Counted from the stretch's first letter, positions 11,578 through 22,466 are shown. The stretch: 44,026 nt of DNA from Chara braunii (GCA_003427395.1 BFEA01000261.1:62853-106878), one strand, 5' to 3'. Made by a program: numbers and translations. Notes: a model not told the origin generated them from the sequence alone.

Positions 11578-11717
11578 CTGTGTGAAAGCAGTCGGTGATA
11601 GCCTCCTGTTATCCCGAACATCCTTAGAGTATAGGACGCGACACAAAGCACCAGCAGCTTCCAGCTGAATGACAGGAAAAGGGTCACAACTGCACAAACA
11701 TGAATCCACAAGTAGCA
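11578..11717 (-). CDS. Internal exon of a membrane fatty acid desaturase (delta-9/acyl-CoA type)
   Basis: Read on the minus strand, this 140-bp block is open for 46 codons. It starts after a pyrimidine-containing acceptor ending TCTTCCAG and ends at a consensus donor, CACAG|GTGAGC. The peptide is a hydrophobic, membrane-like segment ending in RMFGITGGYHRLLSHR. That matches the first histidine box (HX4H) and its G-I-T-x-G-Y-H-R context in acyl-CoA/delta-9-type desaturases, in which His boxes bind the di-iron centre that introduces a double bond into acyl chains at the ER or plastid membrane. The exon is phase 0 at its start and phase 2 at its end. The exons with the second and third His boxes are not visible in the window, so the gene may be partial, have very long introns, or be a remnant. 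Another frame is also open and looks armadillo-like, but the His-box match is much more specific. Confidence 0.65.
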
Positions 11718-11841
11718 CTGGAAGACCAGATAAGTAAGCAACTTGAAACAGCCGAAGTCCTTGGTGGGTGGAAGGAGGGGGGGGCGGCGACAGCAGAAAG
11801 AACAGTTTCAAACACAGAGAGTGAATGAACTGCAGTCATAC

Positions 11842-12081
11842 ATCGTCAGGAATAATAACTAAAGCAGAAACTGGCATCGCAGTTGCTGCCGATTGTGGGT
11901 CAGGTTTGGGTACTGGCTGGATCAACTTGGAATACTTAGTGGCCCAGGTTTGGCTACCGGGTTGCCACTGTACAGGGAACTGATGCAATGTTGGGAAGCC
12001 CTTTTTGGTTTCATCAACTTTTGAGGCTTGGATAAACAGTGAGCAGCATGCAATACTGAGTACTCTCGTTTTCCAGTCCAG
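11842..12081 (-). other. Possible upstream exon of the desaturase gene
   Basis: A minus-strand frame is open between a TAA at 12082-12084 and a potential donor, GACGAT|GTATG, at 11842. It would end in phase 0, compatible with the phase-0 start of the desaturase exon 124 bp downstream. The peptide (for example FPVQWQPGSQTW) has coding-like composition, but I recognise no family, and the acceptor is not clear. Confidence 0.25.
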
Positions 12082-12238
12082 TTATGACTGGTCCTGTGCC
12101 TAATTTCTCTCCGCGATATACAAACAAGTAGTTATGGCAAGCAAGGCAGAATGACAATCCTGGCATTATCCTGCGATAATCTGGGGCCACCATTGCAAAA
12201 GGAATTTGGTGGAGGACAGGGGGCTTCTGAGGGCAGAA

Positions 12239-12268
<30 letters not shown>
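12239..12268 (+). repeat. Uninterrupted run of 30 G
   Basis: A G30 tract within a purine-rich block. Its length may be an assembly estimate, since such runs are hard to sequence. It explains the poly-Gly and poly-Pro open frames seen on both strands here. Confidence 0.9.
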
Positions 12269-12269
<1 letters not shown>

Positions 12270-13240
12270 GAGGAGAGGAAGGAGAGGGAGGAGAGGGAAG
12301 GAAAGGGGGTCTGATCAGAAGAAAGACGGGAGGAGGGGCAAGAGGAGGAAAGGAGGAGAGGAGAACGAGGAGGAGAAAAATGACGGGAAGAAGGAGGGAG
12401 GGAGAGACAAAGAGAAGGCTAGACGGAGGAGGAGGAAGAACGTCCTTCAGCCATGTCACGCCACACCCTAGGGTGTGGCGCAGGCACGCGAGAAAGGGAG
12501 GCGAGCTCATAGGGGTGAAAAGAATAGGGGAGAGGATAGCCTTCACACAGGCAACAAGAGAGGAAAAGGGGGACAAGGAAGGGAAAGGATAACAAGGACA
12601 AGAGAAGCTAAGAAGGGCAAGGGACAGAAAACTCTCGGAGAGGAAGGATTCAAACGGAGAAACAGTGATACGGAGAAGAAAAAGTCGCAATAGGGAAAGA
12701 TCGGATACGACCAAAGGTGAGCAAGAACCTAGAAACGACGCACGAAGAAGAGGGAGGAACAGGACAGAAGAGAGGAGTAGTGAAGAAAACAAAGGAAGGG
12801 GGGTGTATTCGAAACAAGAAAGGGACAACAACGATCAATGCCATCATTGCGGTCGAGTCTGTTCATAATCGAGATCGTTATCGCCGCGCGAGGCCAGTTC
12901 AGTGATTACCGCGATCGTCATCATTGGGTTACGGCTTCCCTGTCATCAGCACGTTTACCACCGTCGGGCCAAACCACCATTGTTGTGCTAATCATCCTTG
13001 CAGCCGTGTCGCGACATTACAGTCATCGTCGGTATCTTCGCCGCGGGGATAAGTAATCGACGACAGCTCTCCTACTAATTTTTCCGTCACCCTTCTTCTC
13101 GTTCTGCTCCTCCTTTCTTTTTCCTCTCTTCATCTTCTCCCTCTTCTTCTTCCTTTTTTCTCCTCTAGTTTCCTTCTCTTTTCTTCCGCGTTTTCCTCTT
13201 CCCCTTCTTCTTCTCCTTACGTTTCGCCCCCTCCCACCCT
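12269..13240. other. Purine block, short normal stretch, pyrimidine block
   Basis: About 12269-12830 is strongly purine-rich on the plus strand (GGAGAGGAA-type). About 12835-13070 is of ordinary composition. About 13070-13240 is strongly pyrimidine-rich (TTCTTCTCC-type). The long Arg/Glu/Gly or Ser/Pro/Leu open frames across it follow from composition. I see no gene. Confidence 0.6.
12459..12480. repeat. Perfect 22-bp palindrome
   Basis: Two 11-bp arms centred on CCTAGG, with outer arm CGCCACAC and its complement GTGTGGCG. Related hairpins occur at 24409-24428 and, more weakly, at 24662-24675, all in purine-rich surroundings. Confidence 0.85.
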
Positions 13241-13259
13241 TCCCTTACTACGCACTCGA

Positions 13260-14335
13260 ATCTGAAGCCCAGATCCTGAAGTCTGAAACATTCCCATCTG
13301 ATCCCGAAGCCCAACCCGTCCCCACAACGATACCATCCCAACATACCCCCTCCCAGTCCCAATTCCGTCCTGCCCAAGTCCCCATCTCTGCACCTCCCCG
13401 ATTCCATACCACTCCAGCTCCATCCCGTCCCCATCCCCCTCCCATCCTGTTTCCCCCCACTCCTGTCCCGCTCCCGTCCTGATCCCATCCCGCCCCCACC
13501 CCGCTACCATCCAGCTCTCATACCGCTCCCACCCCGCGACCATCCAGCTCCCAGACCACTCCCATCCCGATCTCCTCCCACCTCCATCCCGTCCCCTCCC
13601 CGATCCTATCCCACCCCCATCCCAATCCCATCCCGTTCCTACCCCTTTCTCATCCCGCTCCCATCCCATTTCCATCCCGATCCCACCCAACTCACATCCC
13701 ACTCCCATCCCGATACTAGCCCGTTACTATTTTGATCCCATCCCCCACCAAGCAGCCCCCATCCCGCTCCCATCCCGCTCCCACCCTGATCCAATACCAC
13801 TCCCATCCCGGCCCCATCACAAGCCTGTCCCACCCACATCCCAACCCCACACTGATCCAGTCCCACATCCCGATCCTACCCTTATCAAATCCTCCTTCAT
13901 CCCGATCCCATACCGATCCCGTTCTGCTCCCACCACGCTCCCGTCCCCATCCTATCCCACCTCCTTCCCAATCCCATGTCACTCCCATCCAGCTCCCATA
14001 CCGCTCTCAAACCACTCCCACCCCGCTCCCTTCCCGCTCCTACCACGCTCCTATCCCGATCCCATCTCGATCGTAGCCCGCCTTCGTCCTGATCCCACTC
14101 CGCTTCCATCCAGTTCCCAGCCCGCTCCCATATTGCTCCCACCTGACTCCCTCCCTGCTCCTATCCCGCTCCCATCCCGCTCCCATCCCACTCCTATCCC
14201 GCTCCTATCCCACTCCTATCCCGCTCCCATTCCGCTCCTACCCCGCCCTCATCTCGCTCCCATCCCACCCCCATCCTGGTCTCGTCCCGCTCCTATCCCG
14301 ATCCCTTCCCACTCCAATCCCATCCCGTCTCCCTT
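13260..14335. repeat. 1.1-kb C-rich degenerate minisatellite
   Basis: Long array of imperfect short units built from CCCATCCCG and CTCCCATCCCG, with a basic period of 6 and a common period of about 12 (CCCGCTCCCAT). The G-rich strand (GGGATGGGAGC repeats) has many closely spaced G-triplets and could form quadruplexes. It creates Trp/Gly/Asp-rich and Ser/His/Pro-rich frames on both strands that are not genes. It ends about 180 bp before LINE-2 ORF1. Confidence 0.85.
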
Positions 14336-14516
14336 TAATTTTGTTGACCCATCTCTCCCCTACTTACCAATCCTGTTTTAGCCTCCTGGCCCTCCTTCCC
14401 CCACCTCCGAGCCACCTACCCATTCTCTTGCCCCCCCTAGCGCCCCCACCCACTAACCAATCCCTCTTTCCTCAATTTTAGCTCTCTCCTATCAAGTGTA
14501 CCTCTCATTCACCTTC

Positions 14517-17117
14517 ATGATCACCTTCTTGACACAACCAACCGTCCAAGCCCCTACTCCCTCACTCGCCCCGCTGCCTAAGCTCTCCGCGTTGGAACAC
14601 TTACTCAACTGTTCCCTCACAGCAGACCAGCACAAGTATCAAGCAACCGACGCCCGACCCCAGTATCAGTCACAACGATGGAGGGCATGGGAATTGAACG
14701 CAAAATTGGCTCGCGGAACAGACAAGAACACCTCTCATCAAAACCACCAAACTTATTGACCATGAGGGAAACAACAAGGAAGAGATCGTGATATACGAAT
14801 GCCCCAAAGAATTAGCCTCCAACCACAAAAAGCACGCCGTCCTTTTCACCTTCGCGAAAAAAAGTCAGGAATTGGACAGACAGGCGAAATTGAAGTGGAT
14901 ATGGGAGAAATTGAAAAGCTTGGAACCAGTCCAAGGGATGGATCCCAAAGTCTCCTTCCACCCGAGATCAAGAAACGTCATTATGGTGTTATGCATGGAT
15001 GCGACACTGGCTACTTTCTTGACAAACAACTGTTTTACCTGCAACTCAGCAGTAGTCACAATGCACCCATGGAAAAAGGCCACAACTTATCAGCAGACAC
15101 CCTTCAAATACAAACAGGACTTTATAAAAAAGCACTTCTGGATTCAATTCCACAACGTGCCGGAAGGAATGCACGGCTGCGTCAAAGAAAGAGTAAAGAT
15201 GGAATATGGAAATTTCAAGGAACTGCACTGGATTGTAGCAACACCGGACTTCGTCACGCCACAACATAATCAAATGACGGTGGTCCTGGATATAAGGGAA
15301 AGCCCGATGCCGCACACACCTGATGAGTGTTTTTTTCTGCAGGATGAAAAAGTGAACAGAATCGCAGTATCCAGCAAGACTAACCCATTCTGTTTCAAGT
15401 GCAGGCAAAGAGGACATCTGGGTACCGATCCCAACTGCCCCAAAACAAAGGAAAACTCGAAACCCAAACCGCTCAGAACAGTTAACCTGCAAGAGGTCAC
15501 AGACAAAAAGGTTTTTGGTATGTACCGGGTGTACAATACGCAGACTGGGTTTTCAACGATAACATGGAGGTCTCAGACTGGGTATGGATCCTAGATAGCG
15601 AACCTACCCCGAGGCCGGAAGCATACCTCCCCTACGACAGCAGATGGCTGTCAATGAAGGTAGAAAGGAAATCCCCCACGTGTTTCACCAAGGATCCAAC
15701 AATAAACGTGGAAAACCTCAAGCAAGAGATTTGGGAGCGAGACTTGTGTGCGGATTTGCAGTCCGTGTAGGAAAAGGAAGAAATAAAATGGGTAGAAGTG
15801 GTCAAGCAAAAGAGAGAATGGGAAAAAGAGACGGAGAACAATGGAGAGCAAAAGACGTACACAAGACGAACGTTAAAAGGCCAAGCAAAAACCTCCCAGA
15901 CACAGGACCAGGAAACAACGAAAGAAGTTGGACAGCAGGTAGAAGGGATGCCAGAATTGGATCTCATGGAGGGATCAACGACCAGGGACCCCACAGTGGG
16001 AGAAAAGAGGAAACACCACGAGGGACAGCAGGACAGGGACGCACCGGACTCGGAAGAGGATCAGGAAGAGTGGTATGTCCCGTCCGCCAAGAAAGTGAAC
16101 TGGTGGAATTCATCCAGAACTTTGAGAAGAAAAGACAAGAGAAGTATGAACTCCAAATGATCTTGTACAAGGAAGAGCAAAAAAACAAACAAAGGGCAGA
16201 TGCAGCGAACCCCATGCGGGTCATCCCACTTTCAGAGAACCTCTTTGCTCCCTTGGAAAGAGAAGGAGAGTTGGCAGCCTTTTATGCAGAGAAATAATGT
16301 GCAGCAAAGGAGGACACAAGCATGGAAGTGGAGGAAAACAACAACATTGGGAAGGAAAAACTCCACCTCCAAAGAGTCAAGCTGCCCACCTGCAAAACCA
16401 CCGCACCACGCAGCAACCAGAGTGAGGGCCAATCACAACCAGACCTGAGCCAAAAAGAATACTCACTAGCTCACTTGGGCATTGAGGTGGAGTCCCTCCA
16501 GGCGCAATGCGAAAGGCCTAGTGAGCTCAACGAGGAGATGCGTCGTCGCACGGTGGTGGTGCAAGACCTGCAGTACCAGGGTCACAACGACTTCTGGGAA
16601 AGAGCGAGGAAAGAGGCCAATCTTCTACGTCCATCCAGAGCAATAATACCCATTCAACAGGACAACGCGAGTGGGGAGTGGCAGGTAGCGATGTGCAAAG
16701 ACTTCAAGGTGTCCAAGCTGCAACGGGGACAAAAATGCAGAGACGCTTTGAAAGAAATCACAAAGGGCAAGGAACCAAAATTCACAGGAATTGCAGGCAA
16801 GCAGGCGTCGGAAGAGGAACCGAAGGGGGCAGGAGTCATTGGGGAAATGGAGAAAAATCCTCGATATGACGCAAGACCAATTATAGCATGTTTCGACCAA
16901 AAAACAAAATTGGCCGAGGGTTGACAATGGAGATCTTGGTGGATGGTGGCAAGCTTGCCCATCACAACATTGGGGAATGAAGCAACTACGACCCAGAATG
17001 CAGCAAGCCTGGTCATTAGCAGAAGCAGGGGTCATGATTTTGGAGGAGAAGGAATTGTTGGAGAAATTATTCCCACTAAAGGATGAGACAAAGGGTAACT
17101 CTTCTTGCGTATCGTAA
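14517..17117 (+). pseudogene. LINE-2 ORF1 (RNA-binding protein), broken
   Basis: The start is uncertain: ATG at 14517 is one option, and the family-like reading begins near 14715 after a frameshift. From 14764 the frame is open to 15594 and carries the DUF4283-like region (KHFWIQFHNVPEGMH). It also holds the only complete zinc knuckle among the three plus-strand copies: CFKCRQRGHLGTDPNC, at 15391-15438, spacing C-X2-C-X4-H-X6-C. A frameshift near 15530 moves to the frame with SDWVWILDSEPTP. More shifts follow near 15760 and 16110. 16322-16924 holds a probable coiled-coil stretch and the start of the conserved C-terminal domain (RAIIPIQQDN, GEWQVAMC). The PYGL block has degenerated, and the last block (MILEEKELLEKLFPLKDETKG) ends at the TAA at 17117. 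Confidence 0.8.
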
Positions 17118-17160
17118 ATCAATATAACCAAACTAAGAACATAAATGTAGTAATCAATCA

Positions 17161-20100
17161 ATGAAGAGATCAAGAGGGGACCTAGTCATCTGGTCTTGGA
17201 ACGTAAGGGGGCTGGCAACAATTCTGTCTAACCCCGAAAAATGACACTGCCTTATGACAACGGCTGGATGGAATGGCCCCAACCCCCCGGATATTCTATG
17301 TCTCCAGGAAACGCACCTGACTAGCTCCCAGGCACTCACAACTATAAGAGAAGAGATCCTTAGAAGAATGGGAAACTACAAAGCTATATTAGTAGGCCAT
17401 AGCCCTAGCCCGGCCTCAGTCGGAGTGCTCATTTTAGCACATAAGAACACAGAAGCAGCCCACTTCATGGTAGTCACATCCACCACAGCAGATCCTTCAG
17501 GTGGTAGATGGGCTAGACTAGACTTTTCTTACAGGGAAGAAAAACTCACAATTATAAACATTTATGCCCCCAACTCAACGGATAACAAAATAGAGTTTCT
17601 TAAGTAAATCTGCGATTTTTATCCCCCCTAAAGACATACAATCATAGTAGGAGATTGGAACACAGTTTAGTGCCCATATTTGGACAGGATATCCTGGGCC
17701 AACGACCACTCCGAAGATCCTACAACGTCACTCCTATCCGAACTTATGGTAGAAAAAAACCTAAAGGATTCCTACAAGATGCTAAATCCGTCCAAAAAAG
17801 ACTACACATGTATCAGGAAAACGTTTTAGGGAAGAACAACCTTCTCAAGAATCAACTTTTTTCTCATATCTGAAACCTTGGAGGGAGCTGCCGTGGAAAG
17901 TTCTATTGGGAGGCTACCGTACTATGACGGCTTCGACCACAGTCCAATCTCTATCACCTCTCACTCTCCCTTGACAACTCCCCAGGGAGGAGTTTCACTC
18001 CTCAATGAAGATACTTTCAAACAAGGCCTATAGAGCAAATGGGCAGAATTAAGAGATAATTTTAGGGAGGGAGAAATTCTTAATGATCTGCCACCTGCAA
18101 TCCAATGTCTAGGAGAGTGGGCGTGCCGTTTCTCGACGAAGGAAGCCAGAAGGAGGAAGGCAAGACAAGAAAATCTGGAAGCAATGGTAGAACTCGCAAA
18201 ATTTAACCTTATTGCTAATCCGGGGGCGCCATTATACGAACAACTCCTGGAAGAAGCCAGGGCGAAACTCAGGCAATGGGCGGACTGGAAGAGACAAGGA
18301 CTAGCCATTAGAGCTAGAGTGAGAGATTGGGAAAACAATGAAGCCATGACGAAATTCTTCTTCCTGAGAATTAAAGCGAACCACAGGAATAACAGAATAC
18401 ATAGCCTTAGAGATGCTCAAGGTAACCTTCAAACTACACAGGAAGGAAGGTTAAAAGTAGCTTGGAGTTATATCAATGCCTCTACACTTCCAAAACTAAT
18501 CCCGATAATGCTAATAACACACAAAAAGCAAGAGAAAAATTTCTGAAACATTTGGACAAAAGTCTTAAATAGGAAGCCATCACTTACCTAGAAAAGGACA
18601 TCTCGAAGGCAGAACTCTTTGAAGCCCTCAAGAGTATGCAACCAAACAAAACCTTGGGAAGGGATGGTCTCCCTAAAGAGTTTTGGCAGAACAATTGGCA
18701 CCTAATGGGTGATGCAATCACAACCTTGTTTAAGGAAGCGTTCAATAGAGGCTCTCTGGGAGAAGAAATCAGCACGGGGGTGGTCACCCTCCTATACAAA
18801 AAAGGGGACAGAACAGACATAAGGAACTACAAACCTATAACCCTTCTGCCCGTGGTGTACAGCCAAAACCTTGGCAAATAGAATAAGGAATGTAACAGAT
18901 AAATGCTTCCACCTAGACTAAACAGGATTCATTCCAGGGAGATACATTCTCGACAACATGGTCTGCCTAAATGAAGCTACCAAAATTATAAAGGATAAAA
19001 AAATACAAGCAGCCATACTTTTCTTCAACTTTGAAAAGGCATATGACCAAGTTAACTGGGATTTCCTACAGCAAAGCATGGAAAAGATGGGGGTAGGGCC
19101 AAATTTCAGAAAGTAGATAAGAGTCCTATACGTGGATGCCAGAGGGATGGTGCAAGTCAATGGCCACCTCTCAGAAACGTATAAAATGTCTAGATATGTC
19201 AGACAAGAAGACCCGCTAGCAGCACCAATTTTCCTTTTCGTAATGGAAGCAATAGCTGCTTTCCTTTGCAAAGACATGTCCATAGAAAGACTTTCAGTCC
19301 AACACGATGGAAACTTGCTCCCCATCCCCACGGTGATGCTTTTCGCGGCCGACCTCACGGTACTTATTAGAGCGTCGGATTCATCCTTTTTAGCACTCAC
19401 GAAAGCAATGCAAGCCTTCCAGTTAGCATCGGAAATGAAGATTAATTGGAATAAAACAGCAGGTTGGTGGTTGTCTTCAGCTGACCCCCCCCTGCAAACT
19501 CAGGACACCTGCGGACTACAGTGGTTGGACGCGCAGCACCCGGTGCGTTTCCTGGGTATCCAAGTGTCAGTAAATGGAACCAGCGAGACCTCAGGTTCCA
19601 GCCTTCTGGTTAAGATGACAAACAAACTAGCAGGGTGGCAAGCAACGAGTGTCTCACTCATGGGGAGGGTCCTCGTACTCAATACTTCGATACTTTCCAT
19701 GGGCTGGTATGTGGCATCCCTTTGGAATCCCCCCACAAGTTTCTTCACCACCCTCAAGAGGAAACTAGGAGTCTATCTCTGGACAGGAGATGCGGCCAAG
19801 GACAAATATATTACCAAAGTAGCCTGGAAGTATATCCATTGCTAAAGGACAAAAACCAAACGCCTTGGCCCCTAAACTAAAGGTAGGAAGTGGAAAAAAT
19901 GGATTGGCAACGGAGTTTGGAAGGTCGATCATTTATGGAACTTAGAAGAAAATAGATGGAAGACAGACCAAGAACTTAGAGCCAAATTAAAAGTGTACAT
20001 AACCTAAAGGAACAACTTGAATGCCTACTGGAAAGTGTCCCCCTGAAATGGGAATTACTACTGAGATCCAAGACCAAATGGTCGGTAGGGGACTGGGCCA

Positions 20101-21200
20101 CAAAAAAGGCACCAGCCCTTCCGACCGAAGGGTACAAACTAATCAAGGTACTAGACACAGAAGGAGATAGGGCAGAATTCGAGACCTTTGAACTGATAGA
20201 CGCGCACAAAACCTGGGCAAAACCCGGCAAAGCAATTGAGCAAAGGGCAATAATTGCACTCAAAAACCTTAACAAGGTCAGAACATGCTCACCCAGACTC
20301 AGTCGTAAAAGGACTTTACTTAATGAACAAGACCAGAAGAAAATTTGGATCTACAGACCCGACCAGGACATAAAAGATTTAGAAGTAGATCCAGCGGAAT
20401 GTGGTGGTTCATTCCCGGGGGAGAAAGAGGCACTAGAAAGCTCACACTGATCTACGACTACGAAGTCAAAGCAGGATATAGGTTAAGAAATCAAACAGAA
20501 GATCCCCAACAGATTATTACAGCGAGATGGAAGAAAAATGTGGGAGAAAACGCAGGTTGGGTGGACAAAATTCCATGGAACCAGTACGCCAATATAAAAC
20601 TGCCAAGGATCAGAAGTCTGCAATGGTTAATAATCTATTGGTCTGTTCTAGTCAACCAATGGTTAGGCAAAAGAAGGAAGCAAGAGGAGCACCAGCAACA
20701 ACTGGAATGGTGCAAAATGTGCAGTGAGAACATTGAAGAATCGTTGATACATTGCTTTATACACTGCCAACGTGCCCAAGAACTATGGGAGAGAACAAAA
20801 TCTCTGGGTCAACCTAACGGATCATGCCTACCCCGTAAATACGACTTATCTGCTGTCAGGGAGGATAGAAGAAGAAGACCTGGAAGAGGAAGAAATTATT
20901 CTAGCAGACCTTCTGAGGAGAGCGACCCTCTGGGTAATATGGAAAACAAGGTGCAAGGGTACCTTGGCTGGCGAAAATACCAGCGTAGATGAGAAGTGGA
21001 CTGAAACCAAAACCATAATTCAAACAGAGATAAGATCCCAGTGGAATAGAGAACTAAAAGCGCAACAAAAAATCTCGCAACCAGAAAAGAGAGAAACGAG
21101 CCAGAGAAACTTCGAAAAAATCTGGCTCGGCAAGAATAGATCTGCGGAAATCGATAAGGGCATCATCCACATCAAGAACTGGGACTTACCTGCTGAATAA
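17161..21200 (+). pseudogene. LINE-2 ORF2 (endonuclease, reverse transcriptase), broken
   Basis: The ATG at 17161 leads into VIWSWNVRGLATIL. A stop follows at 17242, then in the same frame DILCLQETHL, SVGVLILAHK and IINIYAPN. Several stops follow, then GDWNTV (about 17650), SRINFFLIS where SRIDYFL is expected, and FDHSPISI. RT: GRDGLPKEFW, LLYKKGD, NYKPITLL, GFIPGRYILDN, FFNFEKAYDQVNW (19021-19059; first catalytic Asp is Asn), VRQEDPLAAPIF, and LLFADD degraded to MLFAAD (GCC at 19348). Two catalytic positions are therefore lost, apart from many stops. The zf-RVT-like finger WCKMC...HCFIHC is at about 20711-20769. The C-terminus continues in another frame, 20772-21200. Confidence 0.87.
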
Positions 21201-21504
21201 ATAGTCTGTGAATAAAGAAGGCGTTGCTCTCACACCATAGAGGGACATTTTCAAACACAGTCACAACGCGCCCGCACGGAAACCAGAATTCTGCAAGTAA
21301 CCCCATGCACACGTCTGAGCCAAGACACCCCCCACCCCAAACCCTCTCCATACTAATCACATCTTCTTTCCTTCCCCTGTCATACCTCCACCAATTTCCC
21401 CCCTCGTCTAACAGCCCAGTACAGTATCAGATGGCAGTGGAAGGCGCGCGCTCTTATTGGAAGAGGAAGAACACAGGACTTCTGGAAGGCAAAAAAGCAA
21501 AAGG

Positions 21505-22255
21505 TAAGGTTGTGGCCCATCTGGAAGGAAAGGTGCTGCAGAACTTTTGAAGACCGTGCAACCCCAAGGGAGAAGGTACGGGAGGAGCCAAGATCTTTGA
21601 GTCAAGCAGAGATCCTGGGTATATGGTGCAAAACGAGAAAGCCCATGCCTGATGATGAAGAATAGTAGAGAAGAATTAAAAGAAAATTCTTCTCAGAATG
21701 GATGGCAGGAGGCAAGGCGACAATGCTGACTGACTTCCATACACGATGGAAAGACCGGCTAAATTCTGATACGGGGTGGAAAAGACAAGTGCTCCAGGTA
21801 CCAAATGAATAAGACCCACTGCAGACCTTACGAGCTGACGGGCCAAAATGGTTCCGGTGATTCCTTGCAAAACTTCAAAAGGAGGGTTTAGGGTTTAGGG
21901 TTTTGGGACCGCTTTGTAAACAGATTTAAGGAGAGACAAGACGACTTTGAGACATAAGGACAGGTTTTCAAGGAGGGGTTGCAAGGGTCAGCTTGAGTAG
22001 CTGCTTAGCTCTCTCTAGTTTTTCACGATATATCTGGCAGGTTAGCTAACAGACCTGAGAGGAAAGAGAAAAACAGGGCAAGCTGACAGTCAATCCTCCA
22101 CTACTTTGGAGTAATCAATGCTGTTCAGGGGTCCTTCGGCCAGACGGAAGGAAGCGTGAGTGTGTTACTATTGTAATGTTTATTCAGACTTGCCGGTGGA
22201 ATAGGAACCGGACTGACGCTCCCCAGAATGGAAAAGGAGTCAGGATCATAAGGTG
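21505..22255 (+). mobile_element. 5'-truncated LINE 3' end downstream of LINE-2
   Basis: Begins with an ORF2 C-terminal stretch (LWPIWKERC at about 21510, then QAEILGIW and KFFSEWMAGGKATML near 21690) that repeats what LINE-2 already encodes at 20900-21190. The 3' UTR follows: TTTAGGG run at 21884-21904, hairpin A at 22096-22111, hairpin B at 22133-22151, and the terminal module with CCGGTGGAATAGGAACCGG and CTCCCCAGAATGG, ending near 22255. No poly(A) is left. It may be a separate truncated insertion or the product of recombination between two LINEs. Confidence 0.75.
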
Positions 22256-22466
22256 AAACGGTATTCACCAGTTCGCAGTAACTGATGCAGACTCCAGGGC
22301 TCGATCCCTAGTCCCCACCGTACCTGTGTACAGTAGCTGTGTTGACCCCTAGAGTTGAACCCGTGACCTGTCTATTTGTAACAGTTGGTAGGTTGTCGTA
22401 AGGTCTATAGGTAGCAGAGGTTCGATTTGTAGACCTGTCGAGTAGGAGTCTTAGTCAGGTCTAGAA

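Larger units (their letters stand above)
14517..21200 (+). mobile_element. LINE-2: L1-type retrotransposon, strongly decayed
   Basis: Same gene order as LINE-1: ORF1 (about 14517-17117), a 43-bp spacer, ORF2 (17161-21200). The 5' boundary is unknown; the pyrimidine-rich stretch 14336-14516 and possibly the minisatellite could be part of its leader. No target-site duplication was found. Directly downstream comes a second LINE 3' end (21505-22255) that repeats the ORF2 C-terminus, so the native 3' UTR of LINE-2 is missing or was replaced. Confidence 0.85.

Noticed and set aside
11524-11811. Armadillo-repeat-like reading (IQLEAAGALCRVL) on the minus strand
   Set aside because: Same DNA as the desaturase exon in another frame. 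The His-box reading has a much more specific motif and fits the splice sites.
12151-12868. Arg/Glu/Gly-rich open frames around the G30 run
   Set aside because: Composition artefact of purine-rich DNA; no motif or codon signal.
13165-14381. Long Gly/Trp/Asp-rich and Ser/His/Pro-rich open frames on both strands
   Set aside because: They are translations of the degenerate C-rich minisatellite, which lacks stop codons in several frames.
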